A stretch of DNA of 6,739 nt from a bacterium (GCA_029781075.1 JAKOXJ010000020.1:1-6739), one strand, 5' to 3'. Shown: positions 1 through 6,739, counted from the stretch's first letter. Numbers and translations are program-made. Notes: a model not told the origin generated them from the sequence alone.

Positions 1-1158
1 TAATGACGAGCCGTCTTTTCCATAACCTGCATTATTGATAAAAAGTGACTCGAATAGCTTATTATCCATTTTAGCTTCGTAAGCCTTAGACTTTGCCTTG
101 TTACCATAGATTTGCCCAGACCTATAGTAATATGGGGTCTTTTTCTTTACTGTTTTGCTGGAAAGATAATTATCTAAAACATAGAAACTCCCATCAGTAT
201 CCAAGCTAACAGCAGACCCAGCCCCACCTGCATCAAACCCAAGTCTAACTTCTTTTTTATTAATGATATCCACTAGCTGAGCTGGCCCATGGAGGTCAGA
301 TCCCTCTGTTATTTCGGAGTTATTAGATTTGCTCTCTCCAATAGATAGATATTTGTCTGACTGATTTGTCGGTAATAATATTCCAGATGATTCAAAAATA
401 ATTGAGAGCTTACCATCTTTGTCTACAGCATATAAATTCTGGTTGTTTGGCTTTTCTCTATCAAGTGCCACTATACAGACTATACTGTTGTTTAGAGAAT
501 CTGGGCACTTAGACAGATTCTCTGCTCCAGTAATTAATAGGTCTGAGGTAAGTTGAATCTTATTGAAGGTAGTTACATTGAATGAATCCAAATCTGGGCC
601 TCCATCTCCTTCGGAGTCTATAAATGAATTGTCGTCTACCATATAGATAGAAGAGTCCTTTTCTGAATACTCAACCATATTGGTTTTAAAAGGTAAATTA
701 GAGACAAGGTATAGATTTCCACTTGCGAAGTCTAGGTACCAAGTGTACTGCTTTGTACTACTGTCTACTCTCTTACCCATTGACCTTAGTTTTTCTTCGA
801 CCAAAGTGTAATAGAAAGAGGATTTGAAGTTAATTAAGACACCCTTTGAGCCGGCCCAGAATATCCTGTGTGGAGCGGGGAGACGTGATCCACTGTATAA
901 GACATCGTCCTTGTTGCTAGCAATATCCCGTGATAAAAAAGCAGACCCGTTATAGTAGTAAAGCTTATTACTCCCATCCAAGTGACCAAAGTTTAAGTCA
1001 CTCTTTAAACCAGTGTCTTTTAGCTCGTACCTTTGGAATTGTTTACGAGGCCATAGAGAATATAGAAAAATTGCCAATACTAGTAGTGCCGCAGCCATAA
1101 TTAGCCTTTTTCTTAGCTTTGGATTGTTTTGTACTTCCAGGATGAATTGATCAAACAT
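1..1158 (-). CDS. Membrane-anchored exported protein of unknown function, 3'-partial
   Basis: The reading frame is open from the ATG at 1156-1158 to the left edge, giving 386 residues without a stop; the C-terminus lies outside the window. An in-frame TAA just upstream makes this the only sensible start. Residues 1-18 are polar and basic (KLRKR), followed by one hydrophobic segment at about 19-36 and then a long polar region. This is a type II anchor: short tail inside, bulk outside. The exported part is rich in Ser, Asp, Asn and Tyr, with short strand-like stretches such as NLYAVDKDGKLSIIF (about 241-255) and AVSLDTDGSFYVLDN (about 316-330). These resemble beta-propeller blades, but I cannot assign a family. 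Residues 181-191 (DSEGDGGPDLD) look like a thrombospondin-type-3 calcium loop. Only two cysteines, C218 and C228, are present and could pair. It starts 20 bp after the three-domain wall hydrolase, so it probably belongs to the same secretion operon. The frame is sure; the function is unknown. Confidence 0.9.
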   Translation of the reverse strand, partial: MFDQFILEVQNNPKLRKRLIMAAALLVLAIFLYSLWPRKQFQRYELKDTGLKSDLNFGHLDGSNKLYYYNGSAFLSRDIASNKDDVLYSGSRLPAPHRIFWAGSKGVLINFKSSFYYTLVEEKLRSMGKRVDSSTKQYTWYLDFASGNLYLVSNLPFKTNMVEYSEKDSSIYMVDDNSFIDSEGDGGPDLDSFNVTTFNKIQLTSDLLITGAENLSKCPDSLNNSIVCIVALDREKPNNQNLYAVDKDGKLSIIFESSGILLPTNQSDKYLSIGESKSNNSEITEGSDLHGPAQLVDIINKKEVRLGFDAGGAGSAVSLDTDGSFYVLDNYLSSKTVKKKTPYYYRSGQIYGNKAKSKAYEAKMDNKLFESLFINNAGYGKDGSSL

Positions 1159-1163
1159 ATATA

Positions 1164-1170
1164 CTCTCTT
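1164..1170 (-). promoter_or_regulatory. Weak ribosome binding site of the partial membrane protein
   Basis: On the minus strand the sequence AAGAGAG lies five bases before the ATG at 1158, inside the 20-bp gap after the preceding stop. It is only a partial match to the Shine-Dalgarno consensus (GAG-like core). It is close enough to the upstream stop codon for terminating ribosomes to help re-initiation. The start itself rests on the upstream in-frame stop rather than on this site. Confidence 0.4.
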
Positions 1171-1178
1171 AATTTACT

Positions 1179-2963
1179 CTATTCTGGTAGGCTCTGGTAG
1201 GTCTTGTATAGCTCTGGCCCGATATCCTTAAACTTCTTCTTGTTATCACTGGGGCATTTTTCTCTTGAGCAGCCGGGTCTCGACTTACCCTCTGCTGCAT
1301 CAATGTGTAAGTGGACGGTTCCACAGCCATTAGCAGCTGGGCCAACTACAGCTAGCTGTTGACCTACCAGGAGTTCATCGCCCTCTGAGACATGGTTATT
1401 AAAGTCTAGATGTAAATAGGATATGGTTAAATTATTCGCTGGATTGTAAACACTGATCATTTGACCGGGGCATTTATCTTGGGTGATACGAGTGACGGTC
1501 CCAGATAAAAATGCTGCTACAGGAGTCCCCTCTGTAGTGAGTATGTCATAGGCTGTATAAGGGTGACCGGCGATATCAGTAGTGTTATTGTGGAATATTC
1601 CTTTATTCTCAATCTTTGATTTTGTAGTTATGAGAGGGAAGGCATTATCCCCAACAATGGCTGCGAAACCTCCACCGCATGCCAATCCTCCAGTGGACCC
1701 GTGTACTGTTCCGCTTGTGACCGACGTACTGTACTCATCAAAGGCCTTCCTTGCCCTGGAAGCCCTCTCCGAAAGTGCTGATACGCCTGCTCTCTCGAAA
1801 GTTCTTTCCCATGCGTCTGAGGCATCCTCTGGGGAACTTGTAGCCTTAACTGAAGTCATTACATCTTTATAGTATGGATCTGCCAATTCTTTTTTTAGAT
1901 ATGCATAGTTAGCAGCATCAGTCGCGTGTTCAGACTCGCTTGCCATAAATCCTTGCTCTATAGCAAAATCTATGAAAGATCTTTGGCGACCGCCAGTCCA
2001 CTGTGCCCATCCATATCCTCCACTAAAGGCTGGGGGTCCAGGAGACACACCCTGGTTAACATCAGGCGGTAGGTTCTCACCGCCAGACTCCCACATAAAG
2101 TTACCCACTATTCCTGCGGCTTGCTCTGCGCTAAGTTGGTAATCACCAACTAGTAATTTCATTAGGTTGGTCCGTCGTTCAGCAGGGTCGCTACCAAGAC
2201 TCATATTCTTGTCTACATTCTGGCCACTTGCCGTTCCAACTGAGCATACACATGATCCGGTGTCCACAGAAGAGCTTGTACCATTTGTAATCGCCTTTGA
2301 TACTAAGGTTGATAGTTCTGTATACGAAGATGGATGTACACCATCAGCACTTATTGTAGTATTGTTGTCTAGGTATTTAATCTGGGATGTAGTTTTTAAA
2401 AGATTATTGAACTCTGTGGCACCATTTACTAAGTCTGATCTTGAGACATTTAAGCCTAGCCATAATATTGGTGCACTTGGGTTAGCCTCTTTAATGGCGT
2501 CTATCATATCCTGTATGCCTGCTCCAGTCATCTTGCTGTCAGGATTCGTGCCTAAGACTACTATTACATACTGAGCTGCAGCTAGATTCGCCGGCTTGCT
2601 CTTCGCAATTGTTATGCCCTCAGAGAGAGACCTGCCCACCCTTGTATCTGATGTTATATTCCACCCGTCAGAATCTTTAAGGTCGGTGGGGAGTGCGCCA
2701 CTCAGACCCTGACCAATAGAATCACCTAGGACAAATATCTTCCCAGGAGTAGAGGTCGTAGCCGACTGGGTTACTGAGACCGAATCACTACAGGATATAC
2801 TTTCTTGATCATCCCATTCAGAGAGATGGTTAACATCATCAGTTTGTGCTTCTGTTGCAGCCTGAACCATTGCCTGGCAAGACGAAAAAATAACTAACAA
2901 TATCGCAATGACTGTGACAAGGCTCTTTATAAGAGGTCGGAGTCTAAAGTTAGTAACTATCAT
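1179..2963 (-). CDS. Secreted three-domain wall hydrolase: SGNH esterase-like, phage-tail-lysozyme-like, M23 peptidase
   Basis: This 594-residue exported protein probably degrades peptidoglycan. Residues 1-35 form a Sec signal peptide: basic start, hydrophobic core at about 14-27, likely cut after VQA (33-35). C29 has a poor lipobox (FSSC), so a lipoprotein is less likely. Domain 1 (about 75-226) is SGNH-hydrolase-like, with S82 in GDSIG, N140 in GTN and D207/H210 in DGVHP; the blocks resemble the OatA-type domain acting on muramic-acid O-acetyl groups. Domain 2 (about 262-411) matches phage-tail-type lysozymes, with E292 in WESGG as likely catalytic acid and GYGWAQWTGG at 316-325. Domain 3 (about 440-560) is an M23 zinc endopeptidase: H467 and D473 (HPYTAYD), H518 (YLHLD), H551 and H553 (HLHID). 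All expected catalytic residues are present. Ser/Thr/Gly linkers with cysteines separate the domains. Its start overlaps the preceding stop, and a strong AGGAG precedes it. Family calls are firm; the substrates are inferred. Confidence 0.95.
   Translation of the reverse strand: MIVTNFRLRPLIKSLVTVIAILLVIFSSCQAMVQAATEAQTDDVNHLSEWDDQESISCSDSVSVTQSATTSTPGKIFVLGDSIGQGLSGALPTDLKDSDGWNITSDTRVGRSLSEGITIAKSKPANLAAAQYVIVVLGTNPDSKMTGAGIQDMIDAIKEANPSAPILWLGLNVSRSDLVNGATEFNNLLKTTSQIKYLDNNTTISADGVHPSSYTELSTLVSKAITNGTSSSVDTGSCVCSVGTASGQNVDKNMSLGSDPAERRTNLMKLLVGDYQLSAEQAAGIVGNFMWESGGENLPPDVNQGVSPGPPAFSGGYGWAQWTGGRQRSFIDFAIEQGFMASESEHATDAANYAYLKKELADPYYKDVMTSVKATSSPEDASDAWERTFERAGVSALSERASRARKAFDEYSTSVTSGTVHGSTGGLACGGGFAAIVGDNAFPLITTKSKIENKGIFHNNTTDIAGHPYTAYDILTTEGTPVAAFLSGTVTRITQDKCPGQMISVYNPANNLTISYLHLDFNNHVSEGDELLVGQQLAVVGPAANGCGTVHLHIDAAEGKSRPGCSREKCPSDNKKKFKDIGPELYKTYQSLPE
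2960..2963 (-). other. ATGA stop/start overlap coupling two wall-hydrolase genes
   Basis: The ATG of the three-domain hydrolase (2963-2961) and the TGA of the 1171-residue membrane protein (2962-2960) share bases as ATGA. Such overlaps are a classic sign of translational coupling and indicate that the two proteins are made from one transcript. The use of TGA as a stop here also argues against a recoded UGA. Confidence 0.9.
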
Positions 2964-5900
2964 GGGTTAACTCCTATATGTATATGATCATCATGACCAG
3001 GCACATAAAGCCCGGGAGATGCTTGACCGCCATCCATAGTATAAGGCTGACCTGCAGAACCATTAAAGAACATCTCATTGATACCAAGCTGGTCTCTGGC
3101 TGCAAAAACTTTTGACATTACTTCACCGGCTACCTCCTCGTTACCTATATCGAAAGCTAGGCCTTTGGGATGTAGGCCGTTATTACAGTGGTGCCCACTA
3201 TCAACTGCCCCTATCCTAAGGTTGGCGCCAGTATTATGCAATATGTAGTCCATAACCCTTAAGACTTTAATGTTTATTGCTACAGTTGGGCCTTCTCCAT
3301 TGCCACAAGAACCGGAACCGCTTTCTATATCTTTCCTATCAATGTCCTTATCAAAAACAACTCGACCAGAGTTTAAGATACTCTGTGAAAGTGCCTTATA
3401 GTCTGCATTAGTATTAACTGTGCCCGCAGTGGTGTCGCTCCCAGAGCCGGAACCGCTGCTAGATCCTGTTGGGGCATCCTCAAATCCACATATCTTATCG
3501 TTGACCCTAAAGTTGGTGCCCATGGCGTCCGTAGAAGAACATACTAGTCTACAGCCATCTATCTGCGTAGAAGTTCCCGTACCATCTGGGTCTTTCTTTG
3601 TCTCATCTGTACCATCCTCGGCTTCTTTTCTTTTTGCGTCTATTGCAGAAGTCTGAGAATCACATTTGTCTGGGTCGGCGAGATCTTGGAGCTGCTCATC
3701 TGTTAGACCATCTATGTAGGAGTCTGGGATACCATAACATATGACGCCAAACTCTGTAACGGCCTGGCCCTTTCCATTTACATAACCACATGCGCTTTTC
3801 TTTGTTTCTGTATCTTCAGCATATGCGGTATTTCCGAAACCTGTATGATTTGAGCCGCCGAAGACTAGGGCTAGATTATTCATTGGGTTGATAAAGTTAC
3901 CAACGCCTCCATCCATTACAGCCATACCCAATAGGCCTGAGGCCATGGTGTCAACATGGCTAATATCAAACATCCTGTCGAAGAAGGAACTGTCGGCGAG
4001 TTCTTCTTTTCTTTCTTGAGCTATTGTGGTGTCTAGCTCGGCAACTTGATCTGGCGTTAGCGGAACTCCACCGAGGCCCCCGCCATTGCCGACTCCTTTA
4101 GCGAAGGCAAATTGTTGGGACTCACCGCCCCCAACCCATGCGTCTACTAGTCTGGCTCCTGATTTTGTATCTGTCTTAATCCCACCCTGTAACAACTCTG
4201 GTCCGGCCAAACTCTGACCAGTTATGAAGACAGTTATTGCATTAGTAACCCAACCGGTTATATTAGTCATTAGCCATTTAATCGGTGGAATATCCGATAT
4301 CCAGTTTGTTAAGAAGGCAAGATGTCCTGTTACCCAGCCGATAATACCCTTTCCTCCATGATATATCTGTTGCAGGCTAGGGCAATCAGGACCTATATGG
4401 GGCAAGTTATTCAGATCAAAACCCGGGACGAGTAGCTTGCTGATACAGGCATCCGTATACTCTTTTAAGCCACCTTGTCCTAATATTCCATTCTGTGCGA
4501 TGGCGAATAGTGGGCTAAGCGCATTAGCTGGGTCATAATCAACTCTATGATTTTCGCAAGTTAATTGATCATCAGCCATACCTGCCTGCTTGAGAGCTGT
4601 TGGGTCTCCACCCTTAAATACTTCACTTCCAGCACCCATAATACTTGAGACGTCAGTAAATTTGACATCTGGTCTGCAGCTATAGCCCGCAGGTTGCTTA
4701 CCATCAATAGACTTGTAGCCTATTAAATTTGCGAATACCCTACTTGAGCCTAGGCCATTTACCAAACTCATTCTCATATCTCCCGCTGATTGTGCATCCA
4801 CATAACCTCGTCTCTCTTCGCTGACGGTGCTATCCATAAAATTTGCTACATCTACCATAGACTGAGAGTTCATCGTACTTATCCAGTGCTGCAGACTATT
4901 GTCCGTAGCCATATCTAGCAAGTCCATAATTGTTAAGGCAAACAAGATCCAGCCTATGACGGGTAATGCATCGGTCGCCGCTTCTCCTAGCTGGTTGGCT
5001 AGAGTCTCATTAAACTTTGCTATCAGATCTTTTACAATTTGGATCTCTATCTCCTGCAGATTCTTACCTGCATATTTTTCTAGGAGTTTTACTACCTCTT
5101 CATCTCCAAGCTTTGCAGCAGCGGCCCTAAAAGCCTTATTCTTCTCTATCAAATCCGCAGGCTTGGCTTTAGAAGATTCCCCACTAAAGAGTACCTCTAA
5201 AAGAGCTCCTACCCTTGCGTCACCATGGCTCACAACAAACCTGGTTAGATACTGCCTAAACTCTGATGTTGCCTTTAGTTTGACCGCATCAATGTTATCC
5301 AGAGTTTTTGCCACTTTTTTTGAAGGGAAGATATGGCTAGGCAAGCCAAGATCCCTTAAATAGCCCGCTTTTAAGTTCCTCCTTTTTAAGAACTGCCACC
5401 ATTTAGTGTCATCTTTTAGTGTGGCCTTCATTTCTTTTTTAAGAATCTGAGACGCCTCTCTTTTACCAATGAATTCTGCCGTGTCTATATCTGGCACGCC
5501 AAACTTACCAGATGCCGTAAAGTTGCCACCTTCCGAGGCGGGTCGGTCTATGGTAATTTTATAAGGCTTACCCGAGTCTCTTTGACTATAGTCGTACTCG
5601 ATGTTAATCCCGTGCTCGGCAAGCATATCTTCCATCTTGGCTGCGTGCCAGTCATTGAATAGCTGAGAGAGGCGTGTGTCCCTTTCTTCTACACGAGGTC
5701 GACATGCTCCTATACCAGAGACATTACCAGCTAGGTTATAGGCTGATTTACATTTTTCTACCGCTACTCTGTTTTTCATGTAGGAATAGAGCATTTTTTG
5801 ACCCATCTTGTCCACGGCATGTTCGGTATATGCAGAAACTCTGTCTTGTACCCAACCCTGAATAGCATGAGGTATTGCTCCGATTATGCCTATAGGTACT

Positions 5901-6475
5901 GCTGCGGCTATTGCAAAGACAGCCCCAAGAGCAAGCATTCTAACTCTTCTTTTAGCACGACCTCCTAAGTTAAAACGATTGACCTTTTGACCATCAGCTT
6001 TTGCTTGTTTCTCTTTTATGGAATTTAAGAAGTCTTGATTATCTTGGTCTAAGATATCACTTAGCTTACGAGCTTCTGAGCTAGCGGAAGAAGAACTTTG
6101 TTTCGATGCTGATTTTTTATCATCCTTATCGTCGCTACTGCTAGATGGTTTGCCTAGAGTTGGCTTGAAGCCTGGGCTCGGTGACTTAGGAGCATTGCTT
6201 GATGATGAAGATAGGCCAAGACTTTCTTCGAAGAATGGATCAACAGGGCTATTGGCATCACCAGCGCTCTCCCCATCGGCGAGTTGGCTAATTGGGCTCA
6301 TTACAGAATCGTTTTGGGCAAGAACGTCATCAATAGAACCAAGAGTTTTGTCAGTGTCTTCGAGAATGTCCCGACTAGCCTGTGGGGCAGAATCAGATGT
6401 CGGAAGCGGAACTTCTCTGTCAATTCCCGGTAGATTTTCTCCCCTTGGACGCTGTTTGTGTACTCTATCGGCCAT
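2960..6475 (-). CDS. Large T4SS-linked membrane protein with C-terminal LAS (M15/MepA-like) zinc peptidase domain
   Basis: This 1171-residue protein has no family I can name over most of its length. Residues 1-178 are polar and probably disordered, with Ser/Asp/Lys runs at 88-135, and end in a basic stretch (RAKRRVRM). A clear membrane segment follows at about 181-201. Further hydrophobic segments lie at about 503-522, 710-728 and 732-752, so topology is uncertain. Residues 340-500 look mostly helical and charged. All 14 cysteines come after the first membrane segment, which fits export and disulfides. A Gly/Ser linker at 1004-1018 leads to the final domain (about 1063-1171), with HPKGLAFD (zinc ligands H1102 and D1109) and HIH (H1164, H1166). 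This is the LAS peptidase pattern found in VanY/M15 and MepA enzymes, which cut peptidoglycan peptides. An in-frame TAA two codons upstream fixes the ATG. Placement 18 bp after a VirB4-type ATPase suggests a secretion-channel component carrying a wall-cutting enzyme. Confidence 0.93.
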   Translation of the reverse strand: MADRVHKQRPRGENLPGIDREVPLPTSDSAPQASRDILEDTDKTLGSIDDVLAQNDSVMSPISQLADGESAGDANSPVDPFFEESLGLSSSSSNAPKSPSPGFKPTLGKPSSSSDDKDDKKSASKQSSSSASSEARKLSDILDQDNQDFLNSIKEKQAKADGQKVNRFNLGGRAKRRVRMLALGAVFAIAAAVPIGIIGAIPHAIQGWVQDRVSAYTEHAVDKMGQKMLYSYMKNRVAVEKCKSAYNLAGNVSGIGACRPRVEERDTRLSQLFNDWHAAKMEDMLAEHGINIEYDYSQRDSGKPYKITIDRPASEGGNFTASGKFGVPDIDTAEFIGKREASQILKKEMKATLKDDTKWWQFLKRRNLKAGYLRDLGLPSHIFPSKKVAKTLDNIDAVKLKATSEFRQYLTRFVVSHGDARVGALLEVLFSGESSKAKPADLIEKNKAFRAAAAKLGDEEVVKLLEKYAGKNLQEIEIQIVKDLIAKFNETLANQLGEAATDALPVIGWILFALTIMDLLDMATDNSLQHWISTMNSQSMVDVANFMDSTVSEERRGYVDAQSAGDMRMSLVNGLGSSRVFANLIGYKSIDGKQPAGYSCRPDVKFTDVSSIMGAGSEVFKGGDPTALKQAGMADDQLTCENHRVDYDPANALSPLFAIAQNGILGQGGLKEYTDACISKLLVPGFDLNNLPHIGPDCPSLQQIYHGGKGIIGWVTGHLAFLTNWISDIPPIKWLMTNITGWVTNAITVFITGQSLAGPELLQGGIKTDTKSGARLVDAWVGGGESQQFAFAKGVGNGGGLGGVPLTPDQVAELDTTIAQERKEELADSSFFDRMFDISHVDTMASGLLGMAVMDGGVGNFINPMNNLALVFGGSNHTGFGNTAYAEDTETKKSACGYVNGKGQAVTEFGVICYGIPDSYIDGLTDEQLQDLADPDKCDSQTSAIDAKRKEAEDGTDETKKDPDGTGTSTQIDGCRLVCSSTDAMGTNFRVNDKICGFEDAPTGSSSGSGSGSDTTAGTVNTNADYKALSQSILNSGRVVFDKDIDRKDIESGSGSCGNGEGPTVAINIKVLRVMDYILHNTGANLRIGAVDSGHHCNNGLHPKGLAFDIGNEEVAGEVMSKVFAARDQLGINEMFFNGSAGQPYTMDGGQASPGLYVPGHDDHIHIGVNP
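2971..2975 (-). promoter_or_regulatory. Strong ribosome binding site of the three-domain hydrolase
   Basis: Minus-strand AGGAG sits seven bases before the ATG at 2963, inside the last codons of the upstream gene. It is a near-perfect Shine-Dalgarno core at good spacing. An in-frame TAA lies between it and the ATG, so translation cannot begin further upstream. It is the best ribosome binding site in the window and may let the secreted hydrolase be made in excess over the membrane protein. Confidence 0.85.
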
Positions 6476-6493
6476 TACTTAAGGTTTATATTT

Positions 6494-6739
6494 CTAGACC
6501 CTTCCTTGGGGTGTTTGTGGTGGGGTGGATGTTAGATTACTGTTCATGGCTTCGAAGCGCTGCTCCGGATTCTGTTGTTGGAGCTGGTATGAGGCATCTG
6601 CGATAGACGAAATCTCCTGAGCCTTAGCAAGTTGAGCGGGATCAGTTGTTATAATCTCTGTCTCTGTCGCACTTGGCTCGATCTTAATATGAACGTGGTT
6701 AGAGCCCGCAAACAAAAGACCTTGGCCTACCGGGAATTG
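6494..6739 (-). CDS. virB4: C-terminal end of a VirB4/TrsE-type T4SS ATPase, 5'-partial
   Basis: The frame is open from the right edge to the TAG at 6494-6496, giving the last 81 residues of a longer protein; its start is outside the window. A TTG at 6713-6715 could pass for a start, but the frame and the conserved sequence continue through it to the edge. Residues 4-34 (VGQGLLFAG, then NHVHIKIE, then EIITTDP) match the usual ending of VirB4/TraC/TrsE ATPases, where the strand after the last helix runs GxGLLxxG...V.IKI and ends near LITTDP. These ATPases power substrate transfer and pilus or channel assembly from the inner face of the membrane. The nucleotide-binding motifs are not visible here. 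The last 40 or so residues form a Gln/Pro/Ser-rich tail (QLQQQNPEQ, PPQTPQG), longer than the usual end and probably disordered. The next gene starts 18 bp later. The family call rests on a short but characteristic stretch. Confidence 0.8.
   Translation of the reverse strand, partial: QFPVGQGLLFAGSNHVHIKIEPSATETEIITTDPAQLAKAQEISSIADASYQLQQQNPEQRFEAMNSNLTSTPPQTPQGRV

Noticed and set aside
1182..1201. Two tandem 10-bp copies ending in TCTGGTAGG
   Set aside because: They lie in the last codons of the hydrolase gene (encoding the TYQSLPE end) and there are only two copies; this is likely chance and no terminator hairpin forms.
1582..1872. Plus-strand open frame of 96 codons
   Set aside because: It lies wholly antisense to the lysozyme/M23 part of the hydrolase gene, whose minus-strand product has full catalytic motifs; the plus-strand product has no recognisable domain.
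2167..2574. Plus-strand open frame of 135 codons
   Set aside because: It is antisense to the SGNH domain coding region, with no ribosome binding site or domain that I can see.
2874..2885. Lipoprotein lipobox at C29 of the hydrolase
   Set aside because: The residues before the cysteine are FSS; Phe at -3 is atypical, and a good type I site (VQA, 33-35) follows a few residues later.
4899..5363. Plus-strand open frame of 154 codons, the longest antisense frame
   Set aside because: Its Ser/Ala-rich product mirrors the helical middle of the large membrane protein; it has no recognisable motif and the opposite strand is clearly coding throughout.
6150..6606. Overlapping plus-strand open frames near the right end
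   Set aside because: They cross the junction of two well-supported minus-strand genes and consist of low-complexity complements of the Ser-rich arm.
6494..6715. A separate small 73-codon gene starting at TTG 6715
   Set aside because: The frame continues upstream to the window edge and the residues there (FPVGQGLL) belong to the conserved VirB4 ending, so this is the tail of a larger gene.
1..6739. Alternative genetic code as used by some CPR lineages
   Set aside because: The large membrane protein ends at a TGA that overlaps the next start, and the long frames have no internal TGA, so UGA is read as stop.

Overview
The window is almost entirely coding. It holds four genes, all on the minus strand, reading from the right end to the left end: the last 81 codons of a VirB4/TrsE-type conjugation ATPase (6494-6739), a 1171-residue membrane protein ending in a zinc peptidase domain (2960-6475), a 594-residue secreted protein with three cell-wall-active domains (1179-2963), and the first 386 codons of a membrane-anchored protein of unknown function (1-1158). 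Gaps are 18 bp, a 4-bp ATGA overlap, and 20 bp, so the four genes look like one operon whose promoter lies beyond the right edge and whose end lies beyond the left edge. I see no RNA gene, mobile element, CRISPR array, origin, terminator or non-coding stretch above 20 bp.

The setting is a type IV secretion / conjugation-like (T4SS) locus. The identifications rest on motifs. The ATPase fragment has the typical VirB4 C-terminal ending (GQGLLFAG, then NHVHIKIE and EIITTDP). The 1171-residue protein carries the LAS-peptidase zinc motifs HPKGLAFD and HIH at its extreme C-terminus, behind a Gly/Ser linker. The 594-residue protein has a Sec signal peptide, then an SGNH esterase-like domain (GDSIG, GTN, DGVH), a phage-tail-lysozyme-like domain (WESGG, GYGWAQWTGG) and an M23 peptidase domain (HPYTAYD, YLHLD, HLHID).

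Organism: the sequence is moderately AT-rich, TGA serves as a stop (2960-2962) and Trp is encoded by TGG, so this is the standard bacterial code and not the UGA-Gly code of Gracilibacteria/Absconditabacteria. A Gram-positive-style VirB4 next to very long multi-domain wall hydrolases and cysteine-rich exported proteins of unknown family suggests Candidatus Saccharibacteria (TM7) or another member of the Candidate Phyla Radiation. This is inference from gene style; no taxonomic marker gene is present.

Working model (inference): the ATPase powers a secretion or conjugation channel, the 1171-residue protein is a membrane component carrying a wall peptidase outside the cell, and the 594-residue protein is exported to remove acyl groups, cut glycan strands and cut peptide cross-links. 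Together they could open the cell's own wall for the machine, or a neighbouring host's wall if the organism lives on another bacterium.
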